Positions 16,596 through 26,004 of a stretch of 35,910 nucleotides of DNA are shown here, one piece after another. The stretch spans positions 1 through 35,910 of the forward strand of contig JAZOWA010000053.1 in NCBI GenBank assembly GCA_045659025.1. Direction: 5' to 3'. The translations under genes and the position numbers were made by a program. A model generated the notes under the pieces. The model was given only the letters and a program-made list of their open reading frames with translations, was not told where the DNA came from and did no database searches. This DNA comes from SIG455 sp045659025. Lineage in GTDB: Bacteria; Bacillota; Clostridia; UMGS1810. Numbering within the stretch: the stretch's first letter is position 1; each line of letters begins with the position of its first letter.

Positions 16596-17762
16596 TCATT
16601 CTCCAAGCACCGCATCTGCAAAGTCTGTGGGGTCAAAGGGTTGCATATCGTCAATCCCCTCGCCTACTCCGATGAACTTAACGGGGATTTTCTCCTCGTG
16701 GGATATGGCAATCACTATACCGCCCTTTGCAGTACCGTCAAGCTTGGTTAAGATTATTCCCGTGATACCTGCCGCCTCGCGGAACTGCTTCACCTGAGAC
16801 ACGGCATTCTGACCCGTGGTGGCATCCAGCACAAGAAGTATCTCCTTGGATGTATCGGGGAGTTCTCTGTCTATCACTCTTGAAATCTTATTGAGCTCAT
16901 CCATAAGATTTTTCTTGTTATGCAATCTGCCTGCGGTGTCAAATATTATAACATCTGCACCTCTTGCCTTGGCAGCACCGATGGTATCAAACACCACAGC
17001 AGCAGGGTCTGCACCCTCATCAAGGCGGATTATATCGCAACCCACCCTCTCCGACCAGATTTTGAGCTGGTCTGCCGCAGCGGCACGGAAGGTATCACCT
17101 GCACCCAGGATGACCTTCTTACCCTGGGCGGTGAGTCTGGCTGCCAGTTTGCCGATAGATGTAGTCTTACCCACGCCGTTTACACCGATTACAAGCACAA
17201 CGGCAGGGTTGCCCGAAATATCAAGCCCACTCTCCCCCTGGGAGAGGATGTCTCTTATTATCTCTTTGATTACGTCCTTCACCGCCTCGGGCTCGGTGAT
17301 ACGACGTTCTTTTACGGTGTCACGGAGTTTGCCTGTAATATACATGGCAGTATTCACACCCACATCGGCACAGATAAGCGCCTCCTCCAACTCCTCAAAA
17401 AGCTCCTCGTCTATCTTGACGAAGGCCTTGAACACATTATCTATCGCTCCGTTGATAGAACTTCTGGTCTTCTGCAATCCCTCTGAAAGACGGGCAAAGA
17501 AACCTTTCTTTGAAGGGACTTCCTCTGCGATTGCAGGGGTATCCTCTACCGCTTCATCTGTGGAATCCTCGTAAGTTTCAGTGGTATCGCATACTGTCTC
17601 CTCTGCACTTGCCACCGCTTTCTCATCGCTTTGGGTGATAATCTCGGGAATCGTCTCGGGAAACAACTCCTCTAATGTCTCTTCTGCGGGCGTGGGCGGA
17701 GTCTCCACCTCAACCACCATATCGGGTTCGCCCTTCTTGCCTTTTTTAAGAAACTTAAACAT
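16596..17762 (-). CDS. ftsY: Signal recognition particle receptor FtsY
   Basis: The SRP receptor GTPase that delivers ribosome-nascent-chain complexes to the membrane. The start is taken at the ATG 17762-17760 (MFKFLKKGKKGEPD), inside the end of smc; this gives an 8-base overlap and 388 residues. A basic membrane-binding start is followed by an acidic A region (about 20-85), the N domain (about 85-175) and the G domain with GVNGVGKTTSIGKLAARL (G1), DTFRAAAADQLKIW, DTAGRLHNKKNLMDEL (G3), TKLDGTAKGG (G4) and FIGVGEGIDDMQPF. The order smc-ftsY is the usual Firmicutes one, and translation is probably coupled. Confidence 0.97.
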   Translation of the reverse strand: MFKFLKKGKKGEPDMVVEVETPPTPAEETLEELFPETIPEIITQSDEKAVASAEETVCDTTETYEDSTDEAVEDTPAIAEEVPSKKGFFARLSEGLQKTRSSINGAIDNVFKAFVKIDEELFEELEEALICADVGVNTAMYITGKLRDTVKERRITEPEAVKDVIKEIIRDILSQGESGLDISGNPAVVLVIGVNGVGKTTSIGKLAARLTAQGKKVILGAGDTFRAAAADQLKIWSERVGCDIIRLDEGADPAAVVFDTIGAAKARGADVIIFDTAGRLHNKKNLMDELNKISRVIDRELPDTSKEILLVLDATTGQNAVSQVKQFREAAGITGIILTKLDGTAKGGIVIAISHEEKIPVKFIGVGEGIDDMQPFDPTDFADAVLGE

Positions 17763-20700
17763 CCTGTTCCTCCATCTGCTCAAGCTGTAATTTAAGTACC
17801 TTTGACACACCCTTCTCCTGCATGGTAACACCATACATTATGTCTGCCGCTTCCATCGTGCCACGGCGGTGGGTAACTACTATAAACTGTGTCTTATGGC
17901 TGTATTTCTTCACATAATCTGCGAATCGGTAAACGTTAACATCATCAAGGGCCGCCTCAACCTCGTCAAGAATACAGAACGGTGTGGGACGCACTTCCAA
18001 TACCGCAAAGAGCAGAGCTATGGCAGAGAACGCCCTCTCACCACCGGAGAGAAGAAGCAGACTCTGGAGCTTCTTGCCCGGGGGCTGTACCTCTATCTCA
18101 ATACCGCTTTCAAGCACATTTGAAGGGTCGGTAAGAGAAAGCTTTGCCGTACCTCCGCCAAAGAGCTTTTTGAATACCACATCGTATTTCTCTTTGATAA
18201 GACCGAACGCCTCTTTGAATCGTACTGTCATCTCCCTCTGCATCTCGGAGATGATGCCCTCAAGCTTTTCCTTGGATTCGTCAAGGTCTGCCTTCTGGGA
18301 AGTTAAGAAATCATACTTCTCCTTAACCGCCTTATACTCGTCAATAGCATCAATATTGATATTGCCAAGGGCTTTGATAGATGCTTTGAGTGCCTTGGCA
18401 TCCCTGGATGCTTCGTTCAAGTTGATATCTGCCTTTCTGTATTCCTCGGCAGAGGTGTAGGTGAGCTCATAGTCTTCCCACAGACGATTTATAATCTGCT
18501 CACTCTCACCCTCGTATCTTGTGAGTTTATTCTCAATTCTGGCAATCTCCTGATTGAGCACATACACAATCTCGCTCTGTTCCTTGCCTTTGCGACGGAG
18601 TTCACGCAGGGCGGTGGTGTCTTGCTCCTGCTTCTCCTTGTACTCGGCAAGCTTCCTGCCAAGTCCGTCACGGCTATCCTGGGTAGATGATGCCTCGCCA
18701 AGAGCGGATTCTATCTGGCCTTTGAGCTCCTCAATAGTGCCTGCGATTGATACCTTCTCGTCGGATCTGGCTTTAATCTGCTCACCATAGGCGGTGATAT
18801 TGGCACGCATAGCAGAGCATCTCTCGTTAACTAACTCTGCGTCCTTGGTGAGGTTGGCAAGTTCTACCTTGAGGTTGGTGATGTTTCTTGCCTTCTCATC
18901 CCTCTTATTCTCAAGCTCAATATACTCCCGCTCTGTCTCGTTGATTATGCCTCTGAGACGGCTTACCTCACCCTCGGCATTTGTAATATCCTCGCCTAAA
19001 GCTTTGCTCTTGTCACCAATAGAGCCAATCTCTTTTACCATATTACCCTCTTCATCCTGAAGAGATGCAATGGATTTGTCAATCTCCTCCAAGGAGACCT
19101 TCTTCTGCTCAATGGATGCGCCTATACGTACATCCTCGTGGTCGCACTCTGCCACGCCCTCGTCAAACACCTGCTTCTTCTCCGCAATCTCACGGATTTT
19201 GCCGTTCAATGTGTCAATGAGGTCTTCCTTGTCATCAATATCTTTCTGGAGTGTTGCAAGGTCGGAGGCGAGCTTATCAATATCCTTGCTTCTGCTGAGA
19301 AGCTTCTGGTTATCCCTCACGCTACCACCGGTCATAGAACCGCCCGCAGCAACTATATCACCCTCCAAGGTGACTATCTTGAATTTGTATCCATACTTTC
19401 TGGCAATGGCAACTGCGTTGTCAATGGTATCGGCAATTACGCATCTGCCAAGGAGAGATACAAATATCTCTCTGTATTTCTCATCACAATCCAAAAGGTC
19501 GCAGGCAATACCCACAAAACCCTTCTCATCAGTAGGCTCCTTGTCAAGGAAGGTGCCGGTGATGGTGGATATGGGCAGGAAGGTGGCTCTGCCCACATTG
19601 CCTTTTTTAAGATAGGCAATGCACTTTTTCGCATCCTCTTCCGTATCCACGATAATATTCTGTATAGCGTTGCCAAGGGCAATCTCAATGGCAACGGCAT
19701 ACTTATCCTCTACATCAATGAGCTTGGATACTACTCCGTGTACTCCCTCGAAGTTCTCGGCAAGGATTGCCTTTACACTCCTGAAATACCCTTCATAGCC
19801 CTTTTCCAACTCTTCCAAGGCATTCTTCTTTGACTGCTTCTCATTAAACTCCGATGCCATCTCGTTAAGCTCTGCCTTGGCGCCGCTGAGCTCTTCTGTG
19901 ATATCAAAATATTCCTTCTTGAGAGCAGAGAGGCCTTCCTGATGCTTCTTCTTCTGCTCGGAATTAGCGCTTCGCTTTGATTCAAGCTCGGCAATCTCCT
20001 TCTCACCGCTTTCCCTGAGGGCAAGCTTTTCCTCATACTCACCTTTGACGGTGGTGCTTCTGCGGTTGAAACTGTCAAGGAGTATCTCAAGGCCGTTCTT
20101 CTCTGCCTTGAGGGCGGTGATGCGGTTAACGTTATCGGATAATTCCTGGCTGAGTTTCTGCAACGATGCATACTTCTCTTTGATCTCCTCATCTGCCGCC
20201 TTGCCCTCTGCCTCTGCCGCCTCCACAATGCGGAGCGCTTCCTCACGGGCCTCCTTACCCGCATCAAGGGATTTTAACTGCACATCAATCTCCGCTTCGG
20301 TGGCGGTGATACGTTCTGTGAGCTCTGCTATCTCGCCGTCAAGACGGGTGATGTTGGCCTCGCTATTGGCAATGTTGTTTTTAAGAAGGTCCACACGGGT
20401 CTTTATATTACCGCTGCTGCGCTCTGCCTCAAAAAGCTGCTCGGTGACCTGATTGATTCTCTCCATAAGGGCGGTGAGTTCGGCATCCGCTTCCTCCGCC
20501 TGCTTGTCAAAAGCATCGGCTTTATCCTTCTCACCCTTTAACTGATCAAGGGCGGAGGCGAGGAGGTCTTTGCACTCTTTGATACTCTCTCGGCAACGGT
20601 CAATACCGTTGATTGCAATATTCACATCAAGGCCCTTGAGCTTCTCACGAAGATCCAGATACTCCCTCGCCTTGCGGGACTGCTCCTCCAGAGGACCCAC

Positions 20701-21303
20701 CTGATCCTGCAAAGCCACTATGATATCCTTGATACGGAGAAGATTCTCCTCCGTCTGCTCCAGCTTGCGCTCTGCCTCAATCTTTTTGTATTTATATTTA
20801 CTGATACCCGCCGCCTCTTCAAAGATGCGTCGTCTGTCCTCGGACTTGGAGGAGAGGATTTCATCAATCCTGCCCTGACCGATAAGGGAATATCCGTCCC
20901 TGCCCAGACCCGTATCCATAAAAAGCTCATGGACGTCTTTGAGTCGGCAAGGGGTGTTGTTTATAAGATACTCACTCTCACCGCTTCTGTGCACACGACG
21001 GGTAATCTTTACCTCGTCACCATCCACGGGGAGATCCTTCTCGGAATTATCCAAAGTGATAGTAACACTTGCAAAGCCAAGGGCCTTCCTCTTCTGTGTG
21101 CCCGAGAATATTACATCCTGCATGTTGGCACCACGAAGGGTCTTTGCACTTTGCTCGCCAAGCACCCAACGTACCGCATCAGAGACGTTACTCTTACCGC
21201 TTCCGTTAGGTCCTACTATGGCTGTTATTCCCGCACCGAACTGCAGGTCGGTCCTGTCGGCAAAGGATTTGAACCCTTGCACCGCAATATCTTTAAGATA
21301 CAT
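17755..21303 (-). CDS. smc: Chromosome segregation protein SMC
   Basis: The ATPase core of condensin, which organises and segregates the chromosome. It has 1182 residues, normal for bacterial SMC. The head has Walker A GPNGSGKSNVSDAVRWVLGE (from about residue 31). Long coiled coils surround a hinge at about residues 505-650 (GVHGVVSKLIDVEDKYAVAIEIALG). The C-terminal head carries the signature LSGGERAFSAIALLFAVL and Walker B CILDEVEAALDD. The ATG follows GAGG. A consensus promoter precedes it, and ftsY overlaps its last codons. The kleisin partners ScpA/ScpB are not in the window. Confidence 0.98.
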   Translation of the reverse strand: MYLKDIAVQGFKSFADRTDLQFGAGITAIVGPNGSGKSNVSDAVRWVLGEQSAKTLRGANMQDVIFSGTQKRKALGFASVTITLDNSEKDLPVDGDEVKITRRVHRSGESEYLINNTPCRLKDVHELFMDTGLGRDGYSLIGQGRIDEILSSKSEDRRRIFEEAAGISKYKYKKIEAERKLEQTEENLLRIKDIIVALQDQVGPLEEQSRKAREYLDLREKLKGLDVNIAINGIDRCRESIKECKDLLASALDQLKGEKDKADAFDKQAEEADAELTALMERINQVTEQLFEAERSSGNIKTRVDLLKNNIANSEANITRLDGEIAELTERITATEAEIDVQLKSLDAGKEAREEALRIVEAAEAEGKAADEEIKEKYASLQKLSQELSDNVNRITALKAEKNGLEILLDSFNRRSTTVKGEYEEKLALRESGEKEIAELESKRSANSEQKKKHQEGLSALKKEYFDITEELSGAKAELNEMASEFNEKQSKKNALEELEKGYEGYFRSVKAILAENFEGVHGVVSKLIDVEDKYAVAIEIALGNAIQNIIVDTEEDAKKCIAYLKKGNVGRATFLPISTITGTFLDKEPTDEKGFVGIACDLLDCDEKYREIFVSLLGRCVIADTIDNAVAIARKYGYKFKIVTLEGDIVAAGGSMTGGSVRDNQKLLSRSKDIDKLASDLATLQKDIDDKEDLIDTLNGKIREIAEKKQVFDEGVAECDHEDVRIGASIEQKKVSLEEIDKSIASLQDEEGNMVKEIGSIGDKSKALGEDITNAEGEVSRLRGIINETEREYIELENKRDEKARNITNLKVELANLTKDAELVNERCSAMRANITAYGEQIKARSDEKVSIAGTIEELKGQIESALGEASSTQDSRDGLGRKLAEYKEKQEQDTTALRELRRKGKEQSEIVYVLNQEIARIENKLTRYEGESEQIINRLWEDYELTYTSAEEYRKADINLNEASRDAKALKASIKALGNINIDAIDEYKAVKEKYDFLTSQKADLDESKEKLEGIISEMQREMTVRFKEAFGLIKEKYDVVFKKLFGGGTAKLSLTDPSNVLESGIEIEVQPPGKKLQSLLLLSGGERAFSAIALLFAVLEVRPTPFCILDEVEAALDDVNVYRFADYVKKYSHKTQFIVVTHRRGTMEAADIMYGVTMQEKGVSKVLKLQLEQMEEQDV

Positions 21304-21340
21304 TTGAGATTACCTCGCATTATCATTTTATACCATAATA

Positions 21341-21369
21341 ATTATAACACAAACCCACAGGTTTTTCAA
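21341..21369 (-). promoter_or_regulatory. Sigma-A promoter for smc-ftsY
   Basis: Minus-strand TTGAAA (21369-21364), 17-base spacer, TATAAT (21346-21341), about 38 bases before the smc start. Confidence 0.85.
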
Positions 21370-21429
21370 TAAAAATTCCCATATTTGAGCAGAAAAAATT
21401 GCGGTTTTTTCCACCAAAAAGGCGCAAAA

Positions 21430-21460
21430 ATACTCACCCCCAAATCCAAGGGGTGAGTAT
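21430..21460 (-). terminator. Terminator after the radical SAM gene
   Basis: ATACTCACCCC (21430-21440) and GGGGTGAGTAT (21450-21460) form an 11-bp stem; the minus strand continues TTTTTGCGCC. It separates the radical SAM transcript from the smc promoter. Confidence 0.9.
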
Positions 21461-21467
21461 GGAATTT

Positions 21468-22436
21468 CTACTCTTCTTTTACAGTGACGGAAATATCGTA
21501 TTTTTGCTTAAAATAGTCGATATTTGCTTTTTTGTGTCCGACAGCTTTTGACACATCTCCCTGAGGCACAAAATAGGTGAAGCTACCCTTGATATCTCTC
21601 TCGGTGATGTACTTCTCTATTCTGTTGCGATACACTCTGCCGTATACCAGTTCACCAATCGCCTCATGGTAGGGGCCGACTATCGTGGATGCATTGATTG
21701 AGTCGGTGCTCTGGAGACCTATGCGGATGATATCTACACCTGCCTCTTCAAACATCTCCACCAATTGACTGCACACATCCACCGCCTCATCAACAGATGC
21801 AGGAGTGTATTCTCCCCTCTCATACATTCTGCAAAGCTCCGTATCCCGAACTACGAGGGTGGGATAAATCCTCACGCAAACGGGCTTTAAGGAGATTATA
21901 TCCCTTGCGGTATTAAGAGTCTTATCAACAGTATCACCGGGCAAAAACGGCATCATCTGTAACCCTAAATCAAAACCGTGTTCCCTGATGAGGTTGGACG
22001 CTTTAATCACGTCATCTCTGCTATGACCTCTTGCAGATAATTCAAGCACCTCATCGTCTGTGGACTGCACACCCAGCTCAATGGTCTTCATATTGTATTT
22101 CTTAAGCCGATTGAGTACGGATTCGTCTATAAAGTCGGGTCTTGTGGAGCAACGAAGGGCGTGAACCTTCCCTGCCTTCACATATTCATAAGCGGTCTCT
22201 AAAAGTTCTGTCTGCTTACTCTCACAAATGCCCGTGAAACTTCCGCCAAAAAACGCCACCTCCACGTAAGAGGCAGTTGAGTCAATATATTTAAGATGCT
22301 CGTTTATTGTATCCCTCACCGATTGGGATGTGACCTCACCCTCTGCACCTGTGATGGTGTGCTGATTGCAGAACACACAATCGTGGGGGCATCCTATATG
22401 GGGTACAAACACGGGGATAGTGTAGCGTTTTTTCAT
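21468..22436 (-). CDS. Elp3-like radical SAM protein
   Basis: A 322-residue radical S-adenosylmethionine protein. The cluster motif CPHDCVFC (Cys16, Cys20, Cys23) is followed by NQHTITG. FGGSFTGI, STRPDFI, ELGVQSTDDEVL and GLQMMPFLPGDT place it in the short Elp3/coproporphyrinogen-oxidase-like group that sits between rnc and smc in many Clostridia. The acetyltransferase domain of full Elp3 is missing, so tRNA wobble-uridine modification should not be assumed. The start is the ATG at 22436 after AAGGATG; the extra upstream codons overlap the pcp stop region. It follows pcp by 47 bases and ends in its own terminator. Confidence 0.88.
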   Translation of the reverse strand: MKKRYTIPVFVPHIGCPHDCVFCNQHTITGAEGEVTSQSVRDTINEHLKYIDSTASYVEVAFFGGSFTGICESKQTELLETAYEYVKAGKVHALRCSTRPDFIDESVLNRLKKYNMKTIELGVQSTDDEVLELSARGHSRDDVIKASNLIREHGFDLGLQMMPFLPGDTVDKTLNTARDIISLKPVCVRIYPTLVVRDTELCRMYERGEYTPASVDEAVDVCSQLVEMFEEAGVDIIRIGLQSTDSINASTIVGPYHEAIGELVYGRVYRNRIEKYITERDIKGSFTYFVPQGDVSKAVGHKKANIDYFKQKYDISVTVKEE

Positions 22437-22483
22437 AAGTTCATCCTTCTTTGGTTTATCGGGAATTATTGTCGGACATTTTG

Positions 22484-23077
22484 TTATAAGCACTCTATCA
22501 CGGTGGTGAGTGCATCAGAAATCATATCAAGGGCCATACAAGGCGCATCTCCAGTCACCTGCTGGGGCAATCGGGGCACGTGGATGAATCCTACCTTTGT
22601 GTCTGTATCGTGGTATCTGCTCAACAGATTATAGTAAACATCATTGCACACATACGCTCCTGCGTGGTAGGACATGGCGCAGGGTATACCCTTATCCTTC
22701 ACCGCATCCACCACAGTCATATCAAAAGCAGTGGTGAAGAAGGCTTCCCTGCCACTCTCTGCGATAAGCTCATCCGTGGCTTTTACCCCTGCATTGTCGG
22801 GAATCGAGGCGTTGCGGATATTGATAGCCACTTTCTCAAGGCACACCTTATCCCTGCCCCCCGCCTCACCTACACAGATGATAACATCAGGGGATATCTC
22901 CTCCGCCTTCTCAATTACACGAGCGGCACCATTATTAAACTCCACGGGGATTTTAATCTTTACAACATCAAACTCCCCTATCCTGTCACCAAGGCGGGAT
23001 ACCGCCTCCCAGGACGGATTGATACTCTGCCCGCCAAAGGGTTCAAAGCCGGTTATAAGCAATTTTTTATTACCCAT
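22484..23077 (-). CDS. pcp: Pyroglutamyl-peptidase I
   Basis: A cytoplasmic cysteine peptidase (family C15) that removes N-terminal pyroglutamate. The 197 residues start MGNKKLLITGFEPFGG. The catalytic triad is visible at the usual places: Glu81 in LEKVAINIRNA, Cys144 in SYHAGAYVCNDVYY and His166 in GFIHVPRLPQQ. It is slightly shorter than the usual 215 or so residues. It has a consensus promoter and is followed by the radical SAM gene in what looks like a two-gene unit. In many Clostridia the gene in this place is rnc (RNase III), so pcp appears to have replaced it locally. Confidence 0.94.
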   Translation of the reverse strand: MGNKKLLITGFEPFGGQSINPSWEAVSRLGDRIGEFDVVKIKIPVEFNNGAARVIEKAEEISPDVIICVGEAGGRDKVCLEKVAINIRNASIPDNAGVKATDELIAESGREAFFTTAFDMTVVDAVKDKGIPCAMSYHAGAYVCNDVYYNLLSRYHDTDTKVGFIHVPRLPQQVTGDAPCMALDMISDALTTVIECL

Positions 23078-23197
23078 AATTCTACCTCATCTCCAAGTGT
23101 CTTCGTTGGTGCCCACAGTCTGCAATTGAATTCTGTTTGTTTTTGTCCTACACAAAGTATCTTTGGTTTGGTAATCTTTCCTTTTCAATATATAAAA

Positions 23198-23226
23198 ATT
23201 ATAGCACAATCTCCTGCGATAGTCAA
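23198..23226 (-). promoter_or_regulatory. Sigma-A promoter for pcp and the radical SAM gene
   Basis: Minus-strand TTGACT (23226-23221), 17 bases, TATAAT (23203-23198). The leader of about 120 bases has no recognised structure. Confidence 0.85.
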
Positions 23227-23272
23227 TTTAATTCCTTCACCCGAAAGGATCTGCATTGCATCGGAATACAAA

Positions 23273-23299
23273 AGGAGACGACTCTGCAGGCCGTCTCCT
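23273..23299 (-). terminator. Terminator after the HTH-cupin-ligase gene
   Basis: AGGAGACG (23273-23280) and CGTCTCCT (23292-23299) pair; the minus strand continues TTTTGTATTCC. It lies about 50 bases past the stop. Confidence 0.75.
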
Positions 23300-23350
23300 C
23301 TTATACACTTATTATAGCTTTCTGAAATGCCACTCAATCCGTGAACAAGA

Positions 23351-25657
23351 TTAAGACTCTTTGCTCATCTTTTCAAGGTCGTTCTTGCGGATCTCAACTC
23401 GTCTTACCTTGCCGCTGATGGTCTTGGGGAGTTCATTAACGAATTCCACTATTCTGGGATATTTGTAAGGTGCAGTGTGGGTCTTTACATACTCCTGAAT
23501 TTCCTTCTTGAGTTCGTCGGTGCCTTCTGTGCCACCCACAAGCACGATGGTTGCTTTTACAATCTGTCCGCGCACTTCATCGGGTACGGGAGTGATTGCA
23601 CACTCAAGCACATAGGGAAGTTCCATGATGACACTCTCAATCTCAAAGGGACCGATGCGGTATCCCGAGGATTTGATAACGTCATCTATACGGCCTACAT
23701 ACCAGAGGTATCCATCCTCGTCCATAGTAGCCTGATCGCCTGTGTGGTAGTAGCCGTCGTGCCATACCTCGTTTGTCTTTTCCTCGTCGAGGTAATAACC
23801 GATGAACAATCCGCAGGGCGCATTCTCGGATACTCTGATGCAGATTTCACCTGCGTCACCCGTCTTGCACTCGTTGCCGTCGGGATCGAGGACAACCACA
23901 TCATACAAGGGACTGGGTCTGCCCATTGAACCGATTTTGGGAGTTGAACCCACGAAGTTTGCGATGGAGAGGGTAGTTTCTGTCTGACCAAAACCTTCCA
24001 TAATGTCAAGACCTGTTGCCTTCTTGAACTGGTTGAACACCTCGGGATTCAGCGCCTCACCTGCAGTTGTGGCATACTCGATGGATGAGAGGTCGTATTT
24101 CGACAAGTCTTCCTTGATGAAGAAACGATACATTGTAGGGGGTGCGCAGAAGGTGGTGATATTGTACTTTGCAAACATAGGCAGGATGTCTTCGGAATGG
24201 AATCTGTCAAAGTCATAGGTGAATATTCCTGCCTCGCAGAGCCACTGACCATAGAGTTTACCCCAGAGGGCTTTACCCCAACCTGTGTCGGAGATTGTGA
24301 AATGGAGGCCGTCGGGATTTACATTGTGCCAGTGCTTTGCAGTGGGATAATGACCGAGGGCATATTTATATGAATGGGTTGCTATACGGGGATAACCTGT
24401 AGTGCCCGAGGTAAATAGCATAAGCATGGGGTCATTACCGCAGGGTGTGTTTTCTGTGCGGTAATAGTGGGTGCTGAATCGCTCCATCTCCACATCAAAA
24501 TCGTGCCAACCCTCTTTACTGCCACCAACCAACACCTTTATCATATCGGGATAGTTAGCCGCCGCTTTTTCCGCTTCAACGGATACATCACCGTCATTGG
24601 TGCATACAATTGCCTTCACCTTTGCCGCTTTATATCTGTAATCAAAATCGTGCTCTACAAGCTGATTGGTAGCGGGGATTGCAATAGCGCCGATTTTGTG
24701 AAGCGCCAGCATGGAGAACCAGAACTGATAATGCCTTTTAAGCACAAGCATTACTGTATCGCCTTTTTTAATACCAAGGGATTCAAAGTAGTTGGCGGTC
24801 TTGGCGGAATATTTCTTCATATCGCTGAAGGTGAATCTTCTGTCTGTCTTATCGTTTGCCACCCACATCATAGCCAATTTGTCGGGGGTTTTCTTTGCGA
24901 TTTCATCCACACAGTCAAAGGCGAAGTTAAAGGTGTCTTCATTCTTGAATTTTATGCCGTTAAACACGCCATTCTCGTCGTAGAAGGATTCTATATATTT
25001 ATCGGCAACCGTCTCTGATTCCGCCTTCTGTGCAGCCACCTTGGCAGCGATTACGGGCGCTTCGGGGTACTCCTCGCTCACCTTGCCGTCCTGGGGATTG
25101 AGAACCACTGCGTGGAACTCGCAACCGCCCTCAGACACCGCCACCATACCATGGGGGATGATGCTGTTATAGAAGATGGAGTCGCCTTCGTTAAGGATAT
25201 CCACGTGGTTGCCCACCTGCACTTTAAGTGAGCCCTTTACTATAACGTCAAACTCCTGACCATTGTGGGAGCTGAGCTGGATAGGTGCGTTCTGCTCCTC
25301 CTCACGATAGGGGAACTTAACCAAGAAGGGTTCTGCCAGTTTCTCTCTGAACTTGGGAGCAAGGTTATCATACTCCACGCCGTGTTTCTTTACAATCTTG
25401 AGGCCTTCGCCCTTTCTTGTGATAGCAAATGAGGTGAGAGTGGTGCTGGTGCCGTCAAGCAAATCAACAACCTCTACACCGCAGGCCTTTGCACATTTGT
25501 AAATAAAAGTGAAGCTGAAGTCCGTATCACCCTGTTCAAGAGCCATATACTCCTCTGCAGACACACCACAGAGCTTTGCCAACTCTTCCTGTGTGTAACC
25601 CTTCGCTTCGCGCAGGTCCTTGATTCTGCCTGCGACTTCTTTCAAACTGTAATCCAT
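23351..25657 (-). CDS. HTH-cupin-acyl-CoA synthetase fusion protein
   Basis: A 768-residue three-part protein. Residues about 5-65 are an XRE-type helix-turn-helix (RIKDLREAKGYTQEELAKLC). Residues about 110-190 are a small cupin (SSHNGQEFDVIVKGSLKVQV, then IPHGMVAV). Residues about 220-765 are an AMP-forming ligase closest in pattern to medium-chain acyl-CoA synthetases: P-loop TSGTTGYPR (416-424), TISDTGWGKALWG, GFGQTE (555-560), YHTGD, GRIDDVIKSSGYRIGP (655-670) and the C-terminal catalytic lysine in ISGKVRR (Lys750). The P-loop has Arg424 where Lys is usual. The start is the ATG at 25657 after GGAAGGAG; 25 upstream in-frame codons belong to the leader. Transcription is controlled by a T-box. 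Likely role: making a CoA thioester of a short acid, possibly from amino acid breakdown; the substrate is not known. Confidence 0.9.
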   Translation of the reverse strand: MDYSLKEVAGRIKDLREAKGYTQEELAKLCGVSAEEYMALEQGDTDFSFTFIYKCAKACGVEVVDLLDGTSTTLTSFAITRKGEGLKIVKKHGVEYDNLAPKFREKLAEPFLVKFPYREEEQNAPIQLSSHNGQEFDVIVKGSLKVQVGNHVDILNEGDSIFYNSIIPHGMVAVSEGGCEFHAVVLNPQDGKVSEEYPEAPVIAAKVAAQKAESETVADKYIESFYDENGVFNGIKFKNEDTFNFAFDCVDEIAKKTPDKLAMMWVANDKTDRRFTFSDMKKYSAKTANYFESLGIKKGDTVMLVLKRHYQFWFSMLALHKIGAIAIPATNQLVEHDFDYRYKAAKVKAIVCTNDGDVSVEAEKAAANYPDMIKVLVGGSKEGWHDFDVEMERFSTHYYRTENTPCGNDPMLMLFTSGTTGYPRIATHSYKYALGHYPTAKHWHNVNPDGLHFTISDTGWGKALWGKLYGQWLCEAGIFTYDFDRFHSEDILPMFAKYNITTFCAPPTMYRFFIKEDLSKYDLSSIEYATTAGEALNPEVFNQFKKATGLDIMEGFGQTETTLSIANFVGSTPKIGSMGRPSPLYDVVVLDPDGNECKTGDAGEICIRVSENAPCGLFIGYYLDEEKTNEVWHDGYYHTGDQATMDEDGYLWYVGRIDDVIKSSGYRIGPFEIESVIMELPYVLECAITPVPDEVRGQIVKATIVLVGGTEGTDELKKEIQEYVKTHTAPYKYPRIVEFVNELPKTISGKVRRVEIRKNDLEKMSKES

Positions 25658-25717
25658 TGTGTTTGTCTCCTTCCGATACTGACAAATTTGATGTTGGTTA
25701 CAAATCTGAATAAAACA

Positions 25718-25998
25718 AAAAACTCGCCCCAAAGATAACTTTGAGACGAGTTATATAACCCGCGGTACCACTCAAATTACGAAAAACAAATTTTCGTCAC
25801 TTTCCGGACTCAAACAAGCCCTTTGCCTTTACGCAGCATTACGGAAGGAGTCTACTAAGCATACGCCTTTCGGTCCTTCGACTCAGAGGTGATAAGTCAT
25901 TGGAAAGCTCCGCCATTGCCTCGCACCACCCGGCAACTCTCTCAAGGCCTCACAATCCGACCGTCCTCGTCACAGTCTTTTTGTGATATTCAAATTTG
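25718..25998 (-). promoter_or_regulatory. T-box riboswitch leader
   Basis: A tRNA-sensing leader on the minus strand. Stem I shows CGGTC/GACCG at the base, GTGA/TCAC above the specifier loop and an apical TTGCC/GGCAA stem with the AGAGAG motif. AGTAG follows stem I. The T-box GAGTGGTACCGCG (25774-25762) forms the antiterminator with ACTC downstream. The terminator is a 14-bp stem (25721-25734 with 25739-25752, several G-U pairs) followed by TTTTTTGTTTT. Specifier-loop register is ambiguous: CTC (Leu, 25888-25886) or TCT (Ser, 25887-25885). The bulge UGGU would pair with a tRNA whose discriminator is A, which suits Leu better than Ser. It precedes the ligase fusion gene by about 60 bases. Confidence 0.9.
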
Positions 25999-26004
25999 AG
26001 TCTT

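Noticed and set aside
24467..25018. Plus-strand open frame of 183 codons
   Set aside because: It is antisense to the HTH-cupin-ligase gene and rich in His/Cys/Ile in the way typical of antisense frames.
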